From assembly GCF_013359755.1 (NCBI RefSeq), contig NZ_JABMCJ010000093.1, positions 310,001-374,000 on the forward strand: a stretch of DNA of 64,000 nucleotides, given 5' to 3'. Origin of the DNA: Tardiphaga robiniae (GTDB taxonomy: Bacteria > Pseudomonadota > Alphaproteobacteria > Rhizobiales > Xanthobacteraceae). The notes under the pieces were generated by a model. It was not told the DNA's origin. It did not search any database and was given only the letters and a program-made list of their open reading frames with translations. Positions 33,308 through 42,388 of the stretch are shown one piece after another. Position 1 is the stretch's first letter. Every line of letters begins with the position of its first letter. Position numbers and translations under genes: made by a program.

Positions 33308-33547
33308 TCAGCCGGTCATCGCCAAAACGCGGCTTTCGACCGGATACGGCTCCACAGTGATCGTCCAGCGCAGTGGCCAGCAGGTCAGATCCGGACGAAC
33401 GGCGTGAACATAGCCGTTGACGAAAACGCTGTCGGCATCGTCGCTGAATCGCTCGTCGATCAACTCGCCATGAAGATGCGCCATCCGGCAGCGGCGCATC
33501 TGCGCGTATTTCGTCGTTTCGTATTTGGCCAAATCGGGCCTCCCCAA
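33308..33547 (-). CDS. Hypothetical protein, 79 aa
   Basis: The frame from a TTG at 33547 reads MGRPDLAKYETTKYAQMRRC and continues with MAHLHGELIDERFSDDADSV and WPLRWTITVEPYPVESRVLA. ATG starts at 33499 or 33484 are alternatives. No family is recognised. The bidirectional terminator just past its stop supports it as transcribed. Confidence 0.55.
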   Translation of the reverse strand: MGRPDLAKYETTKYAQMRRCRMAHLHGELIDERFSDDADSVFVNGYVHAVRPDLTCWPLRWTITVEPYPVESRVLAMTG

Positions 33548-33733
33548 CGTCGCAATGTCCCCATCGGGAACTTTGGGCGACTCGCGGTTAACAAAGCCTC
33601 AAGCGGATCCGCGACGGTATCGGGCTGGAGTGCGCGTATCAAAAATGCGCAAAGCCCCCGACTTTCATCGATTCGATTCACGGCTGCTTCAAGAATGCAG
33701 AACAGTGTGGCGCCAATATTATTGGAGCGTCCC

Positions 33734-33922
33734 ATGTTCATGATCGCGAGCATTCTGACGGTCGCTGCCGGTGTGTTTTACGCAGCGAGTATCAACAACA
33801 GCAGATGGGCGATGCAGGTGTGCCACTACGGCGACATATTCTGCATGAACCCGTCATGGCTTGTCATCGCCGCCGTCCTGTCCATCATCTGGGCATTCTT
33901 TTTGCGCGTCGATCGACTGTAG
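33734..33922 (+). CDS. Small membrane protein, 62 aa
   Basis: Two hydrophobic segments, MIASILTVAAGVFYAAS and WLVIAAVLSIIWAFFL, flank a short loop with two cysteines (CHYGDIFC). It ends in RVDRL. The layout indicates a two-pass inner-membrane protein of unknown function. A much longer upstream frame exists but is not protein-like. Confidence 0.65.
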   Translation: MFMIASILTVAAGVFYAASINNSRWAMQVCHYGDIFCMNPSWLVIAAVLSIIWAFFLRVDRL

Positions 33923-33930
33923 TCGTTCGA

Positions 33931-34161
33931 TCAGCAGACGACCTGGTCCGCAACGAGTTCAGCGGGCTTGAGGTGTTGCCGGCGCGGCGCCAAACGCAGC
34001 GATTTCGACGTGGCACAATGTGGACAGCCAAAGGTGCGAATTTCACCGCCCTCTTCGTCCGTCTCGATCTTGATCAGATAAACTTGGGTCCTGCAGCCCG
34101 AACATTTCAGATGTTCGGTGCGAATGTTATCGTTCAGATGAACTCTGCGGGTGCCGGACAT
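33931..34161 (-). CDS. Small zinc-ribbon protein, 76 aa
   Basis: Cysteines in CSGCRTQ and CPHCATSK, 25 residues apart, form a zinc ribbon. NIRTEHLKCSGCRTQVYLIK then gives a beta-rich middle. The function is unknown; similar proteins are frequent hypotheticals in this group. It converges with the small membrane protein gene with an 8-bp gap. Confidence 0.7.
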   Translation of the reverse strand: MSGTRRVHLNDNIRTEHLKCSGCRTQVYLIKIETDEEGGEIRTFGCPHCATSKSLRLAPRRQHLKPAELVADQVVC

Positions 34162-34448
34162 CTGCAGTCTCCGAAAACCGATGACAGCCTGCCCAGACTA
34201 TCGCGTTTTCACGCATGCCGAGCGCCGAAATAGACAACCTGTAATTGCTTAAAAGAAGCTCTGCGCCCTTAAGGAATCGCCGCCGTATTGAGCTACCGTG
34301 TTCCGGCAGGATTATCCAGATTGCGGGTTCCACGCGATACGTCTTTTCACGCAGTTTAGAGTATATCTAAATTCTTCGATTGCGGTTCATCGTCACACAA
34401 CTATAGATATTGATGGATCGATCTGCTCGACGACCCTGGAATGTCGCA

Positions 34449-35324
34449 ATGCACAAGCGATATCAGCCGCTCAATATCCCCATCGAGATCGTTCGCACGG
34501 TGGTGGCGATCGCGGAAACCGGCAGCCTGACCAAGGCTGCCGAACGGCTGGGCCTGAGCCAGCCCGCTGTCAGTTCCCAGATCAAGCGCATTCAGAACAT
34601 GGTGGGAGGCAACCTCTTCACCAAAACGGTCAACGGCACGACGGCTACCCAGCTCGGCAAGCTGGTGCTGCATCAGGCCAAACGGATTCTGGAAGCCAAC
34701 GACCAGATGTTGCGGATTGGCGGCGTGGCCAATCTTCCGCAGCCGATCCGGTTTGGATTGAGCACACTGTTCGTCCAGGATTTCTTCAGCCATCAGACCT
34801 CCCAAAGTCTGGCCGATCTGGTCATTCACACTGACAACTCGGTGGGCATCACCAAAGGCCTGATCGACGGCTATATCGATATCGCCTACATTCTCGAAAA
34901 TCCGGAAATGAGCAGCGAGATATCGCACCTGATCGTCAACGAGGCCGATGAGGAGTTCGTGTGGGTGCGCGCAAAGGACTTCGTCCTCAGTTCGGGCGCG
35001 CCGATCCCCATTCTGACATGGCCGGGCGACGATCTGATGATCCGGACCCTGACGCGCCACGGTCTGTCCTACAAGATCGTATTCAACAGTCCCGACTATC
35101 ACGCCAAGTTGGCGGCTGTGGAAAGCGGCATCGGCATCACCGCGATCCCGAAGCGGATGATTCCGCCTACACTCGTCTGGGCGCAGGAATATTACCTGCC
35201 GCACCTGCCGCCCGTCAAAGCGTTGCTGTGTGCGCGCTCGAACCTGGAAACAATGCAGAGCACGGAATTGCTCAACGCGATCTCGTCACGCTTTTTCAAA
35301 TCGCCGGCCATGTTGAACCTGTAA
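34449..35324 (+). CDS. LysR-family transcriptional regulator
   Basis: This 291-aa protein has the N-terminal winged helix of LysR regulators: VRTVVAIAETGSLTKAAERL, GLSQPAVSSQIKRIQNMVGG and LFTKTVNGTTATQLGKLVLH. The C-terminal effector domain follows, with GIGITAIPKRMI near the end. Its target is unclear because no divergent gene is adjacent; 287 bp of AT-richer sequence precede it. The ATG at 34449 is used; an upstream in-frame ATG at 34410 is less likely. Confidence 0.92.
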   Translation: MHKRYQPLNIPIEIVRTVVAIAETGSLTKAAERLGLSQPAVSSQIKRIQNMVGGNLFTKTVNGTTATQLGKLVLHQAKRILEANDQMLRIGGVANLPQPIRFGLSTLFVQDFFSHQTSQSLADLVIHTDNSVGITKGLIDGYIDIAYILENPEMSSEISHLIVNEADEEFVWVRAKDFVLSSGAPIPILTWPGDDLMIRTLTRHGLSYKIVFNSPDYHAKLAAVESGIGITAIPKRMIPPTLVWAQEYYLPHLPPVKALLCARSNLETMQSTELLNAISSRFFKSPAMLNL

Positions 35325-35366
35325 CTCAGCCATGATCGTGAGCCCGGCCGTAATCCCTATCGGCAG

Positions 35367-35762
35367 TCAGCGTGGCACGAGATAGTGTTCGTCCCATTCG
35401 CTACGCGGCACCTCGGTGCCAAGCTGATAGGCAAAGGATTTGACGTCGAGCCCGTCAGGAGTGGTCTCGCAGACATAGGACAGCCTGTACCACTTGCCCC
35501 CGCTGCGGATGGCACCGCCCGGCGCTTTGATCTGGTTGTCTCGAATGACCGGATCGGCAAACGCGTAGGCCACGAACTCGTCCGGCTTGTATCCCTTGTG
35601 CTCGCGGCCCACGGAGCCCATCGCACGCGCATCGCAACGCTGCTCCAGACGGGTTTCCGGCGACAGTTTGAGCATCTGATCGGTCCGGGACGACGCTGCA
35701 TGTAGGGGAGATTGGGCAGCGATGCCGATAAAGGCAACAACTGCGAACACTAGTTTTCTCAT
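35367..35762 (-). CDS. DUF930-family periplasmic protein
   Basis: The 131-aa protein has a signal peptide (MRKLVFAVVAFIGIAAQSPL, cleavage near HAAS) and the DUF930 pattern: LSPETRLEQRCDARAMG, DEFVAYAFADP, GAIRSGGKWYRLSYVCETT and a final EWDEHYLVPR. Two conserved cysteines could form a disulfide. The family is widespread in Rhizobiales and has no assigned function. Confidence 0.88.
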   Translation of the reverse strand: MRKLVFAVVAFIGIAAQSPLHAASSRTDQMLKLSPETRLEQRCDARAMGSVGREHKGYKPDEFVAYAFADPVIRDNQIKAPGGAIRSGGKWYRLSYVCETTPDGLDVKSFAYQLGTEVPRSEWDEHYLVPR

Positions 35763-35835
35763 TGCCTTAGGCCAATTACCTTATTTGACTTGCGAGGATT
35801 TTGTGGCGCGAACCTACCATGTTCGCACATGCAAA

Positions 35836-35864
35836 AAACCCCGCTCGTGTTACCGGCGGGGTTT
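35836..35864 (-). terminator. Rho-independent terminator
   Basis: AAACCCCGC pairs with GCGGGGTTT; on the minus strand it ends in six T residues. It lies just past the stop of the 85-aa gene at 35879. Confidence 0.85.
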
Positions 35865-35878
35865 CAAATTCGGGATCG

Positions 35879-36136
35879 TCAGCCGATCCGTTTGAATGTC
35901 AGCAGTTGATGAAATTCCGAGGGCGAGAACCGGCGGCCGCCGAGACCGGAGATACTGACCCGCCACCCCGCATCGTTGAGCGTCCGGGCCTGCGCGACGG
36001 CGACGTCCGGAATGATCCGGTGCGTCACCATGCTCTGGTCGTTGCGCGTCGCGTGGATGGTGAAGATATCGCCCCGCCGCGAAGCCGCAGGGATATCGGC
36101 TGCTTCAAGATCACTGTCAGAGAACACGGTCGCCAA
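35879..36136 (-). CDS. Hypothetical protein, 85 aa
   Basis: The protein reads MATVFSDSDLEAADIPAASR and has central MVTHRIIPDVAVAQARTLND and C-terminal FSPSEFHQLLTFKRIG segments. No family is recognised. A terminator follows directly, which supports expression. Confidence 0.6.
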   Translation of the reverse strand: MATVFSDSDLEAADIPAASRRGDIFTIHATRNDQSMVTHRIIPDVAVAQARTLNDAGWRVSISGLGGRRFSPSEFHQLLTFKRIG

Positions 36137-36219
36137 CGCCAGCCTCCATCATCAGTCAAAGCCCGATGTGATTGTGCAGCGCACGTGGTTAACTAATTAT
36201 TACAGCAACGCGCGCGCCG

Positions 36220-36441
36220 TCAGGATTTGAAGACGCCCGTGATCTTGTTCCAGAGCGATGAGCCGTCGTCGTTATCGTGTTTCGACCGGTCCGGCTGCGT
36301 AGCACTCACAGGATCCGAAGCCGGGAAACTGTCCTTCAGGCCGGTCTTGAGTTCCTCAGACGTTTTGCGATCAGCACGCGCCGCCTCCTTCACGCCAACA
36401 GCGTATTTGTCGTGGGGTGCGGGATCGAATTTCTCAGCCAT
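36220..36441 (-). CDS. Small SFPASDP-motif protein, 73 aa
   Basis: The ATG at 36441 follows a perfect AAGGAG site. The hydrophilic product contains LKTGLKDSFPASDPVSATQP, a motif found in many short alphaproteobacterial proteins (often described only as hypothetical), and ends LWNKITGVFKS. A stress-related or disordered protein seems likely, but this is not established. Confidence 0.75.
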   Translation of the reverse strand: MAEKFDPAPHDKYAVGVKEAARADRKTSEELKTGLKDSFPASDPVSATQPDRSKHDNDDGSSLWNKITGVFKS

Positions 36442-36506
36442 GATCGTCTCCTTCATCTGATGAAGGAAAAACGTCGCCGTGGCCAAGAGGTTCCTCTCTG
36501 CGGCGA

Positions 36507-37199
36507 TTAGTCGAGACCGCGCTCGCGGCTGAGGCCGACCATCTCCTGGATGAACAGCGCCTTCTGCTTGTCATCCAGCGTGGCGAATAGCGGCTCCGCG
36601 GCATCGGCAACGGCGCGCTGATCGACGGCCCGGTCGTTGAGGAACTGAGCCTCGTTGCGCATCTGCTCGATGATGTCATCCGGCGGATCGCGCTTGGCGC
36701 GGGCAATGCGCAGTTTCAGACGCTCCGCGCCGTTATTGCCGAGCGTATGCATGGCGTTGCTAAAACCGGCCCAGTTCTTTTCCTGCTCCGGCGTCAGGTT
36801 GAGCGACGTCTTGATACGGCTAGTGTTGGCGTCGCTACTCGCGACGATTTGCTCGGCGGTCAGTTCCGGCTCCGCCGCGGGTTGAGCGCCCTTCTTGCCC
36901 TTCTTGGCGGCCTTGGTTTGTTTGGCGCTCGACTGCCCGCCCACGGGACCGCGAACATTGTTCGAGGGCACGCCCAGCACGCCGCCGACAACGCCCACGA
37001 CGCCGCCGATCGCTCCACCGAGAACGCCCCCGATCGGCCCAGCCGCACGATTGCCGTCTCTTGCGCCTTGCTGCACGCCCTGGACCAGCCCCTGCGCGTG
37101 GACCGCTGCGGAATTTCCGAGCAGCAGAACGGCGGCGGCGCACAGCACATGGCGCAGTGGTCGATGCGTGCGCTTGGGCAAATTCATTCTGGTCATCAT
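36507..37199 (-). CDS. Spy/CpxP-like LTxxQ-motif periplasmic protein
   Basis: This 230-aa protein has a signal peptide ending VHAQG, a Gly/Val-rich stretch that may be membrane-inserting (GGVLGGAIGGVVGVVGGVLG), a Lys/Ala linker and a C-terminal helical domain with LNLTPEQEKNWAGF and later LDDKQKALFIQEMVGL. The LTPEQ motif is that of Spy/CpxP chaperone-like proteins. The glycine-zipper insert is not part of classical Spy and gives the protein an unusual hybrid layout. Confidence 0.8.
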   Translation of the reverse strand: MMTRMNLPKRTHRPLRHVLCAAAVLLLGNSAAVHAQGLVQGVQQGARDGNRAAGPIGGVLGGAIGGVVGVVGGVLGVPSNNVRGPVGGQSSAKQTKAAKKGKKGAQPAAEPELTAEQIVASSDANTSRIKTSLNLTPEQEKNWAGFSNAMHTLGNNGAERLKLRIARAKRDPPDDIIEQMRNEAQFLNDRAVDQRAVADAAEPLFATLDDKQKALFIQEMVGLSRERGLD

Positions 37200-37390
37200 C
37201 GTCTCCTCACCGCAATTTCGCGGCGCAGCAAATCACTTGTGATCATCAGCAACCATAGTGGCTTCAACACGGCCAAGTCCACACGCCAGGTCTCCGCCAA
37301 TGGTAGACCTCATCGAGCCAAGCCTGTTAGATAACGCCCGCGCGGCCCCTGGCGGGTGCGCAACAACGTAGAATGCTTCAAGGGGTGGAA

Positions 37391-38380
37391 ATGGCGACCA
37401 ACAAGAAGAAACTTCTGATCACCGAGTCGATGTCGACCCAGGGAATGGACCTGTTCAATGCACGCGATGACATCGAAGTGGTCAAGTTCAGCAATCTGAT
37501 TTCCGCTGCCGACTACATCAAGCTGATTGAGCAACACGCACCGGTGCACGGCACCGCGCTCGGCGCCACGCGGTTCGGCGAGTCCGAACTCGAAGCCTGC
37601 AAGGACATGAAGGTGGTGGCGCGCATCGGCGTCGGCTACGACGCGGTTGATGTGCCGGCGCTGTCCAAGCGCAAGGTGCCGCTGATGATTGCTGGCACCG
37701 CCAACTCGCCCTCGGTTGCGGAACAGGCGCTGTTCATGATGCTGACGCTCGCCAAGCGCGCAGTCGAACTCCACGCCATGGTCAAGGAGGGCAAATGGGC
37801 GTCGCGCTTCGGAGCGCTACCGTTCGACCTGTTCGGCAAGACGGTGCTGGTGGTCGGCTTCGGCCGTATCGGCACCCGCACCGCCAAGCGCTGCCAGGCG
37901 ATGGAAATGAACGTCCTGGTCTATGACCCCTATGTCTCGGCCGATACAATCAAGGCTGCCGGCTGCGAGCCTGTCAGCGATCTCGACGCAGCCCTGCCCC
38001 GTGCCGACTTTGTCAGCCTGCATTGCCCGAAGACTCCGGAGACGACCGGCCTGTTCAACGCTGCGCGGATCGCCCGCATGAAGCCGTCGGCCTATCTCAT
38101 CAATACCGCGCGTGGTGGCATCATCATCGAAGCCGCGCTGCATGACGCGCTGGTCTCGGGCAAGCTCGCCGGCGCTGGCCTCGACGTGTTCGAGGCGGAA
38201 CCGCCGCCGCTCGGTCACGCGCTGTTCGAACTGCCGAACGTGATCATCGCGCCGCATGTCGCCGGCGTGACCCGCGAGGCACTCGACCGCATGGGCGCGC
38301 AGACCGCGCGCAACATGCTGAGCGTGCTCGACGGCGAGCCGATCAAGCAAAATGCCGTCAACGCGGACGTGTTCGGCTGA
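37391..38380 (+). CDS. NAD-dependent 2-hydroxyacid dehydrogenase (SerA-like)
   Basis: A 329-aa D-isomer-specific dehydrogenase. The Rossmann motif VLVVGFGRIGTRTAKR is near residue 150; NTARGGIIIEAAL and the catalytic His in VIIAPHVAGVT complete the family pattern, with the Arg in ARIGVGYD-type segment (VVARIGVGYDAVDVP). It lacks the C-terminal ACT domain of full-length SerA, so it may act on another hydroxyacid rather than 3-phosphoglycerate. The start at MATNKKK is favoured over an upstream ATG. The amidase 70 bp downstream is probably co-transcribed. Confidence 0.9.
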   Translation: MATNKKKLLITESMSTQGMDLFNARDDIEVVKFSNLISAADYIKLIEQHAPVHGTALGATRFGESELEACKDMKVVARIGVGYDAVDVPALSKRKVPLMIAGTANSPSVAEQALFMMLTLAKRAVELHAMVKEGKWASRFGALPFDLFGKTVLVVGFGRIGTRTAKRCQAMEMNVLVYDPYVSADTIKAAGCEPVSDLDAALPRADFVSLHCPKTPETTGLFNAARIARMKPSAYLINTARGGIIIEAALHDALVSGKLAGAGLDVFEAEPPPLGHALFELPNVIIAPHVAGVTREALDRMGAQTARNMLSVLDGEPIKQNAVNADVFG

Positions 38381-38450
38381 ACCGGCGATTGCTGGCGCGG
38401 ATGATTGATCCGCGCTAGCACTGCCGCAGTCCTCACCAGAGTACCCCGCG

Positions 38451-39875
38451 ATGGCATTCAAGGAATATGGCGATCACGATGCGCTCGGCCTTGCCGGGCT
38501 GGTGCGCAGCAAGCAGATCACCCCGCGCGAACTGCTCGATGAGGCGGTGGCGCGCACCGAGCGCGTCAATCCCCGGATCAACGCTGTCGTGGTGCGCCAT
38601 GAGGACTATGCGCAGCGCCAGATCGACGAGGGGTTGCCCGACGGGCCGTTCACCGGCGTGCCATTCCTGCTGAAGGATCTCGAACTCCTCGATGGCACGC
38701 GCACGACCTTCGGGGCCAGTCTCTACAAGGACTTCGTCGCCGATCATACCGGCACCCTCGCCCAACGCTTCCTCAATGCCGGCCTGACGATATTCGGCAA
38801 GAGCGCGAGCCCCGAATTCGGGCTGATGCCGACGACGGAATGCCGGCTGCACGGACCGACGCGCAATCCGTGGAATACCGATCATGCATCGGGCGGCTCG
38901 TCCGGGGGCGCAGCCGCTGCCGTGGCCGCGCGGATCCTGCCGGTCGCCCATGCCAGCGACGGCGGAGGTTCGATCCGTATTCCAGCCTCGGCCTGCGGCG
39001 TGTTCGGTCTGAAGCCGACCCGCGCTCGCAATCCGACGGGTCCTGACAAGGCCGAAGGCTGGGGCGGCTTTTCCTGCGGCCACGTCGTCAGCATCAGCGT
39101 ACGCGACAGCGCCGCGATGCTCGATGCTGTTCACGGACCCGAACTGACTAGCCCCTATATGGCGCCCGCACCGGAACGTCCCTTCCTCGATGAAGTCAGC
39201 CGTGGTCCCGGCAGGCTGCGCATCTTCTTCACCGACAAGTCGCCCTATGGCGATGCGATCGATCCCGAAGTCGCCGCTGCCGTCCGCGATGTCGCCAGGT
39301 TGCTCGAAGCACAGGGTCATCATGTCGAAGAACGCGCGCCGGTGCTGCCGCTCGACCCTGCGCAAGTGATTGCGGCGATCGTGTCGGCCAATACGGCGGT
39401 GACCGTGCAGTTCGCGGAGAAGAAGTTCGGCCGCCCGATGACCTCGGATGATTTCGAGAAACTCACACTCGGCAGCGCACACAATGCCCGCAAGGCAAGC
39501 GCAGTCGACTACGTGACAGCACTGCAGAACGCATTCCAGATCTCCCGCAGCGTCACCGAATTCTTTACCGGCTGCGACATCTTCCTGTCGCCGACGCTCT
39601 GCACGCCGCCGATCAGGATCGGTGAGATCGACACGATGTCGGACGATCTCAGCCATGTCGCGCCTTTGCTGCGCCACTACATGCCAAGCACCAGTATGGC
39701 CAACATGACCGGCCAGCCGTCCATGTCGGTGCCCCTGGCCTGGAGCAGCAAAGGCCTGCCGATCGGTATGATGTTCACGGCGCATTTCGGCGACGAGGCC
39801 ATGCTGTTCCGTCTGGCCGGGCAACTCGAGCAGATCCGGCCCTGGAAAGACAGGCGTCCGCCGATCTCTGCCTAA
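38451..39875 (+). CDS. Amidase-signature-family amidase
   Basis: The 474-aa protein shows the Ser-cisSer-Lys triad of the amidase signature family: the lysine in [13 protein letters not shown], the cis-serine in [12 protein letters not shown], and the nucleophile serine within [27 protein letters not shown] follows. Length and layout resemble indoleacetamide-type and other small-substrate amidases rather than GatA, whose partners are not nearby. The exact substrate is unknown. Confidence 0.92.
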   Translation: MAFKEYGDHDALGLAGLVRSKQITPRELLDEAVARTERVNPRINAVVVRHEDYAQRQIDEGLPDGPFTGVPFLLKDLELLDGTRTTFGASLYKDFVADHTGTLAQRFLNAGLTIFGKSASPEFGLMPTTECRLHGPTRNPWNTDHASGGSSGGAAAAVAARILPVAHASDGGGSIRIPASACGVFGLKPTRARNPTGPDKAEGWGGFSCGHVVSISVRDSAAMLDAVHGPELTSPYMAPAPERPFLDEVSRGPGRLRIFFTDKSPYGDAIDPEVAAAVRDVARLLEAQGHHVEERAPVLPLDPAQVIAAIVSANTAVTVQFAEKKFGRPMTSDDFEKLTLGSAHNARKASAVDYVTALQNAFQISRSVTEFFTGCDIFLSPTLCTPPIRIGEIDTMSDDLSHVAPLLRHYMPSTSMANMTGQPSMSVPLAWSSKGLPIGMMFTAHFGDEAMLFRLAGQLEQIRPWKDRRPPISA

Positions 39876-39967
39876 AAACAGCCACAGCGATTACCAAAAT
39901 GAAACCACAGCCGATTAGATTATCGGCGGTATGTGGACGTTGCGTAATTACGGGGAGGCGCATTTCA

Positions 39968-40453
39968 ATGACCCAGAACGATCCGACCGATCACGCCCTC
40001 GCGGCCATTGCGAGCATTCTCGACCGCAAGGAAGCGGAATCGCAAGTGGCCGAACACGGCGACGCCGAGCCCGCTTCGATTACCGTCGTCACTGAAACCG
40101 TGGTCACCGAGACTGTATCCGTCATGGTCGCCGCCGAACCCGAAGCGCCGCTCGTCGAACACGAGTCGCCCTCCACGGTTCCAGAGGCCCTCGAGGTCGA
40201 TGGTTACTCTCGTCTCGGTCCAGGTCCGCTCGATGCCATCCGCTTTCGCTGGACCGCACGCCGCGACGACGACGGCCAGTATTTCGTCGATGAAACCATC
40301 GGCAGTTCACGGCCGATTTCGTCAGGCCCGATGCCGCGTGACGAAATCATCGATTTCATCGATGGGCGCGAGCGCGCCGCCCGCGATCGTTTCGAGACGC
40401 TGAAGAGCCAGATGACCGTGGGCAGCAGCGCCTCGCGTTACAGCGACTACTGA
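39968..40453 (+). CDS. Hypothetical acidic protein, 161 aa
   Basis: A GGGGAGG site precedes the ATG. The product has an acidic, Val/Glu-rich N-terminal half with a short repeat (TVVTETVVTETVSVMV) and a C-terminal folded-looking region (PLDAIRFRWTARRDDDGQYF, PMPRDEIIDFIDGRERAARD). No family is recognised. The upstream in-frame extension is ignored because of the strong ribosome-binding site. Confidence 0.7.
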   Translation: MTQNDPTDHALAAIASILDRKEAESQVAEHGDAEPASITVVTETVVTETVSVMVAAEPEAPLVEHESPSTVPEALEVDGYSRLGPGPLDAIRFRWTARRDDDGQYFVDETIGSSRPISSGPMPRDEIIDFIDGRERAARDRFETLKSQMTVGSSASRYSDY

Positions 40454-40472
40454 CGAAAGCCAGGCTTCAGGC

Positions 40473-40497
40473 GACGCCGCCGTCCAGCGGCGGCGTT
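40473..40497 (+). terminator. Probable hairpin terminator
   Basis: ACGCCGCCG pairs with CGGCGGCGT around TCCAG, 20 bases past the previous stop. A T-tract is absent, so the call is tentative. Confidence 0.45.
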
Positions 40498-40671
40498 GGG
40501 GCCTATCACGCTGCCTCAAACAGAAGATGTCCGGCGCAGGATTGAACCACTTCTTCAGTCGGCGCCACACACCAAAGCAATTGCAATTCCCCCCTGAGTG
40601 ACGCGGATCAAGCGTTCGGGCGCATCCGCGGCTCGGTTCAGGGTCAGGATTTCAACCGCTTTGGAGGACAC

Positions 40672-41430
40672 ATGAAGCCGCTCTTCGCCCTCGCCGCTAT
40701 CCTGCTGACCAGCACCGCCGCTCAGGCTGGCGACAGCTACTCGTTCGACATCGGTGGCCGCACCATTACCATCGAAGCGCCAAGCGACTGCACTTCGACG
40801 GACTGCATCTCGGTTTCCATTCCCGGCGTCTACGAATATGGCACGAAGCGCAGCAAGCGCGAGCGTGACCGCGAGACGCGCGAGCAGGCCCCTAACACTC
40901 CGCGATCCGAACAGATGGCCAAGCCTGTGGAGACGCAGAAGCCCGTTGCCGCCCCAAAGGAGGCGGCCGCTCCGGCGACACCTGTCACGCCATCCGTCGC
41001 GGTAGCCCCGCAGCCTGCCCCGGCACCCGCGCCTGCCGAGAAATCTGCGCCCTCTACGGTCGTCGCCAACGCACCGCCCACAGATCCAGTCGACAAGCAG
41101 GATGCGCCCGCACCGGTTACGCCTGCCGCCGCGGCAACGCCGCTCGGCATCTGGATGACCGAGAAGAAGGAAGGCAAGGTTCGCATCGAACAATGCGGCG
41201 CCAATCTGTGCGGCTATTCGATGAATGCCAAGACCGAGGCCAATGGGGAGAAGGTGCTGATCAACATGAAGCCCGGCAACAACAAATGGGCGGGAAAGAT
41301 CTTCGATCCGAACAGCGGCAGCACCTACGAATCGACCATCGCGCTCAAAGATAGTGACACGCTGCGTGTTCAGGGCTGTGCCTTCGGCGGCATGTTCTGC
41401 GGCGGACAGACCTGGACGCGGGTGAACTGA
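40672..41430 (+). CDS. DUF2147-type secreted protein with Pro/Ala linker
   Basis: The 252-aa protein has a signal peptide ending AQAGD, a first domain with a cysteine pair (SDCTSTDC), an Ala/Pro-rich linker of about 80 residues and a C-terminal DUF2147-like domain: GIWMTEKKEGKVRIEQCGAN, NNKWAGKIFDPNSGSTYEST, CAFGGMFCGGQTWTRVN. DUF2147 proteins are envelope-associated with no proven activity. The N-terminal domain is unrecognised and the linker makes it longer than the ~130-aa standard form. Confidence 0.85.
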   Translation: MKPLFALAAILLTSTAAQAGDSYSFDIGGRTITIEAPSDCTSTDCISVSIPGVYEYGTKRSKRERDRETREQAPNTPRSEQMAKPVETQKPVAAPKEAAAPATPVTPSVAVAPQPAPAPAPAEKSAPSTVVANAPPTDPVDKQDAPAPVTPAAAATPLGIWMTEKKEGKVRIEQCGANLCGYSMNAKTEANGEKVLINMKPGNNKWAGKIFDPNSGSTYESTIALKDSDTLRVQGCAFGGMFCGGQTWTRVN

Positions 41431-41540
41431 TCCCAGCCGACGCTGCTCATTGATTGAAAGGTCCAACATCCCCTGTAAGCTGATCGTAACGCGGTGCGCC
41501 CCTGAACGGTGCGCTTCGCGATACAAACGGGGGAGACGTC

Positions 41541-42335
41541 ATGATCCGGATCACCGCCGCCTGGCTTGCGGCCTGCCTGCTGCTTGCCGCGCCCTTGCAT
41601 GCACAGACGCCGGCCCCTGCGCCCTCACCGTCCCGCCTCGACGATATCATTGCCCGGAGGACGCTCCGCGTTGGATTGACCGGCGACTACATGCCGTTCA
41701 GCGCGTTCGATCCTGTCACGACATCGTTCAAGGGCTTCGACGTCGAGATGGCAGAGGCGCTCGGAAAAGCACTCGGCGTCAAGGTCGACTATGTGAAGAC
41801 CAGCTGGCCAAAACTGTCAGCGGACTTTGCGGCAGACCAGTTCGACATGGTGATGGGCGGCGTGTCGATCACTCTGGACCGGCAGAAGAAGGGCATGTTC
41901 TCGATCCCGATCATGCGCGAGGGCAAGACGCCGATCGCGCGCTGCACCGATGCAGGGAAATTCGGCACACTCGCTGAGATCGATCGGCCAGGTATCAAGG
42001 TGATCGTGAATCCGGGCGGCACCAATGAGCGCTTTGCACGGACGCATATCAAATCGGCCGAGATCACCGTCTTCAACGACAATACCCGCATCTTCGACGA
42101 GATCGCACAAGGCCGTGCTGATTTGATGATGACCGATGCCTCAGAGACCCGCTATCAGCAGAAGCTGCATCACGGTGTGCTCTGCGCCGTGCATCCCGAC
42201 ACGCCGTTCGATTTTGCCGAGAAAGCCTATTGGCTCCAGCGCGACGTGGGGCTGAAGGCTTTCGTCGATCAGTGGCTGCACATCATGCAGGAAGACGGCA
42301 GTTTCCGTGGGACCGTCAACCGCTGGTTCGACTGA
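41541..42335 (+). CDS. Periplasmic cyclohexadienyl dehydratase-like (PheC) protein
   Basis: The 264-aa product has a signal peptide ending LHAQT and an SBP_bac_3-type fold. Segments LRVGLTGDYMPFSAF, FDMVMGGVSITLDR, GKTPIARCTD, VIVNPGGTNERFAR and IFDEIAQGRADLMMTDASET follow the PheC pattern closely, including the conserved RC and NPGGTNE motifs. PheC converts prephenate or arogenate to phenylpyruvate or phenylalanine in the periplasm. A pure solute-binding role is the alternative, but the NPGGTNE signature argues for the enzyme. Confidence 0.83.
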   Translation: MIRITAAWLAACLLLAAPLHAQTPAPAPSPSRLDDIIARRTLRVGLTGDYMPFSAFDPVTTSFKGFDVEMAEALGKALGVKVDYVKTSWPKLSADFAADQFDMVMGGVSITLDRQKKGMFSIPIMREGKTPIARCTDAGKFGTLAEIDRPGIKVIVNPGGTNERFARTHIKSAEITVFNDNTRIFDEIAQGRADLMMTDASETRYQQKLHHGVLCAVHPDTPFDFAEKAYWLQRDVGLKAFVDQWLHIMQEDGSFRGTVNRWFD

Positions 42336-42350
42336 CCGGAGGCAATCGGC

Positions 42351-42372
42351 GCGCCGGCTGCAAAGCCGGCGC
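42351..42372. terminator. Hairpin between convergent genes
   Basis: A perfect 8-bp stem GCGCCGGC/GCCGGCGC around TGCAAA, lying between the PheC-like stop (42335) and the acdS stop (42389). No T-tract on either side, so function is presumed from position. Confidence 0.45.
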
Positions 42373-42388
42373 ACACGACGTGACGACA

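Noticed and set aside
38433-39824. 463-aa minus-strand open frame
   Set aside because: Antisense to the amidase gene, which carries the complete catalytic triad; the frame is His/Arg-rich without motifs.
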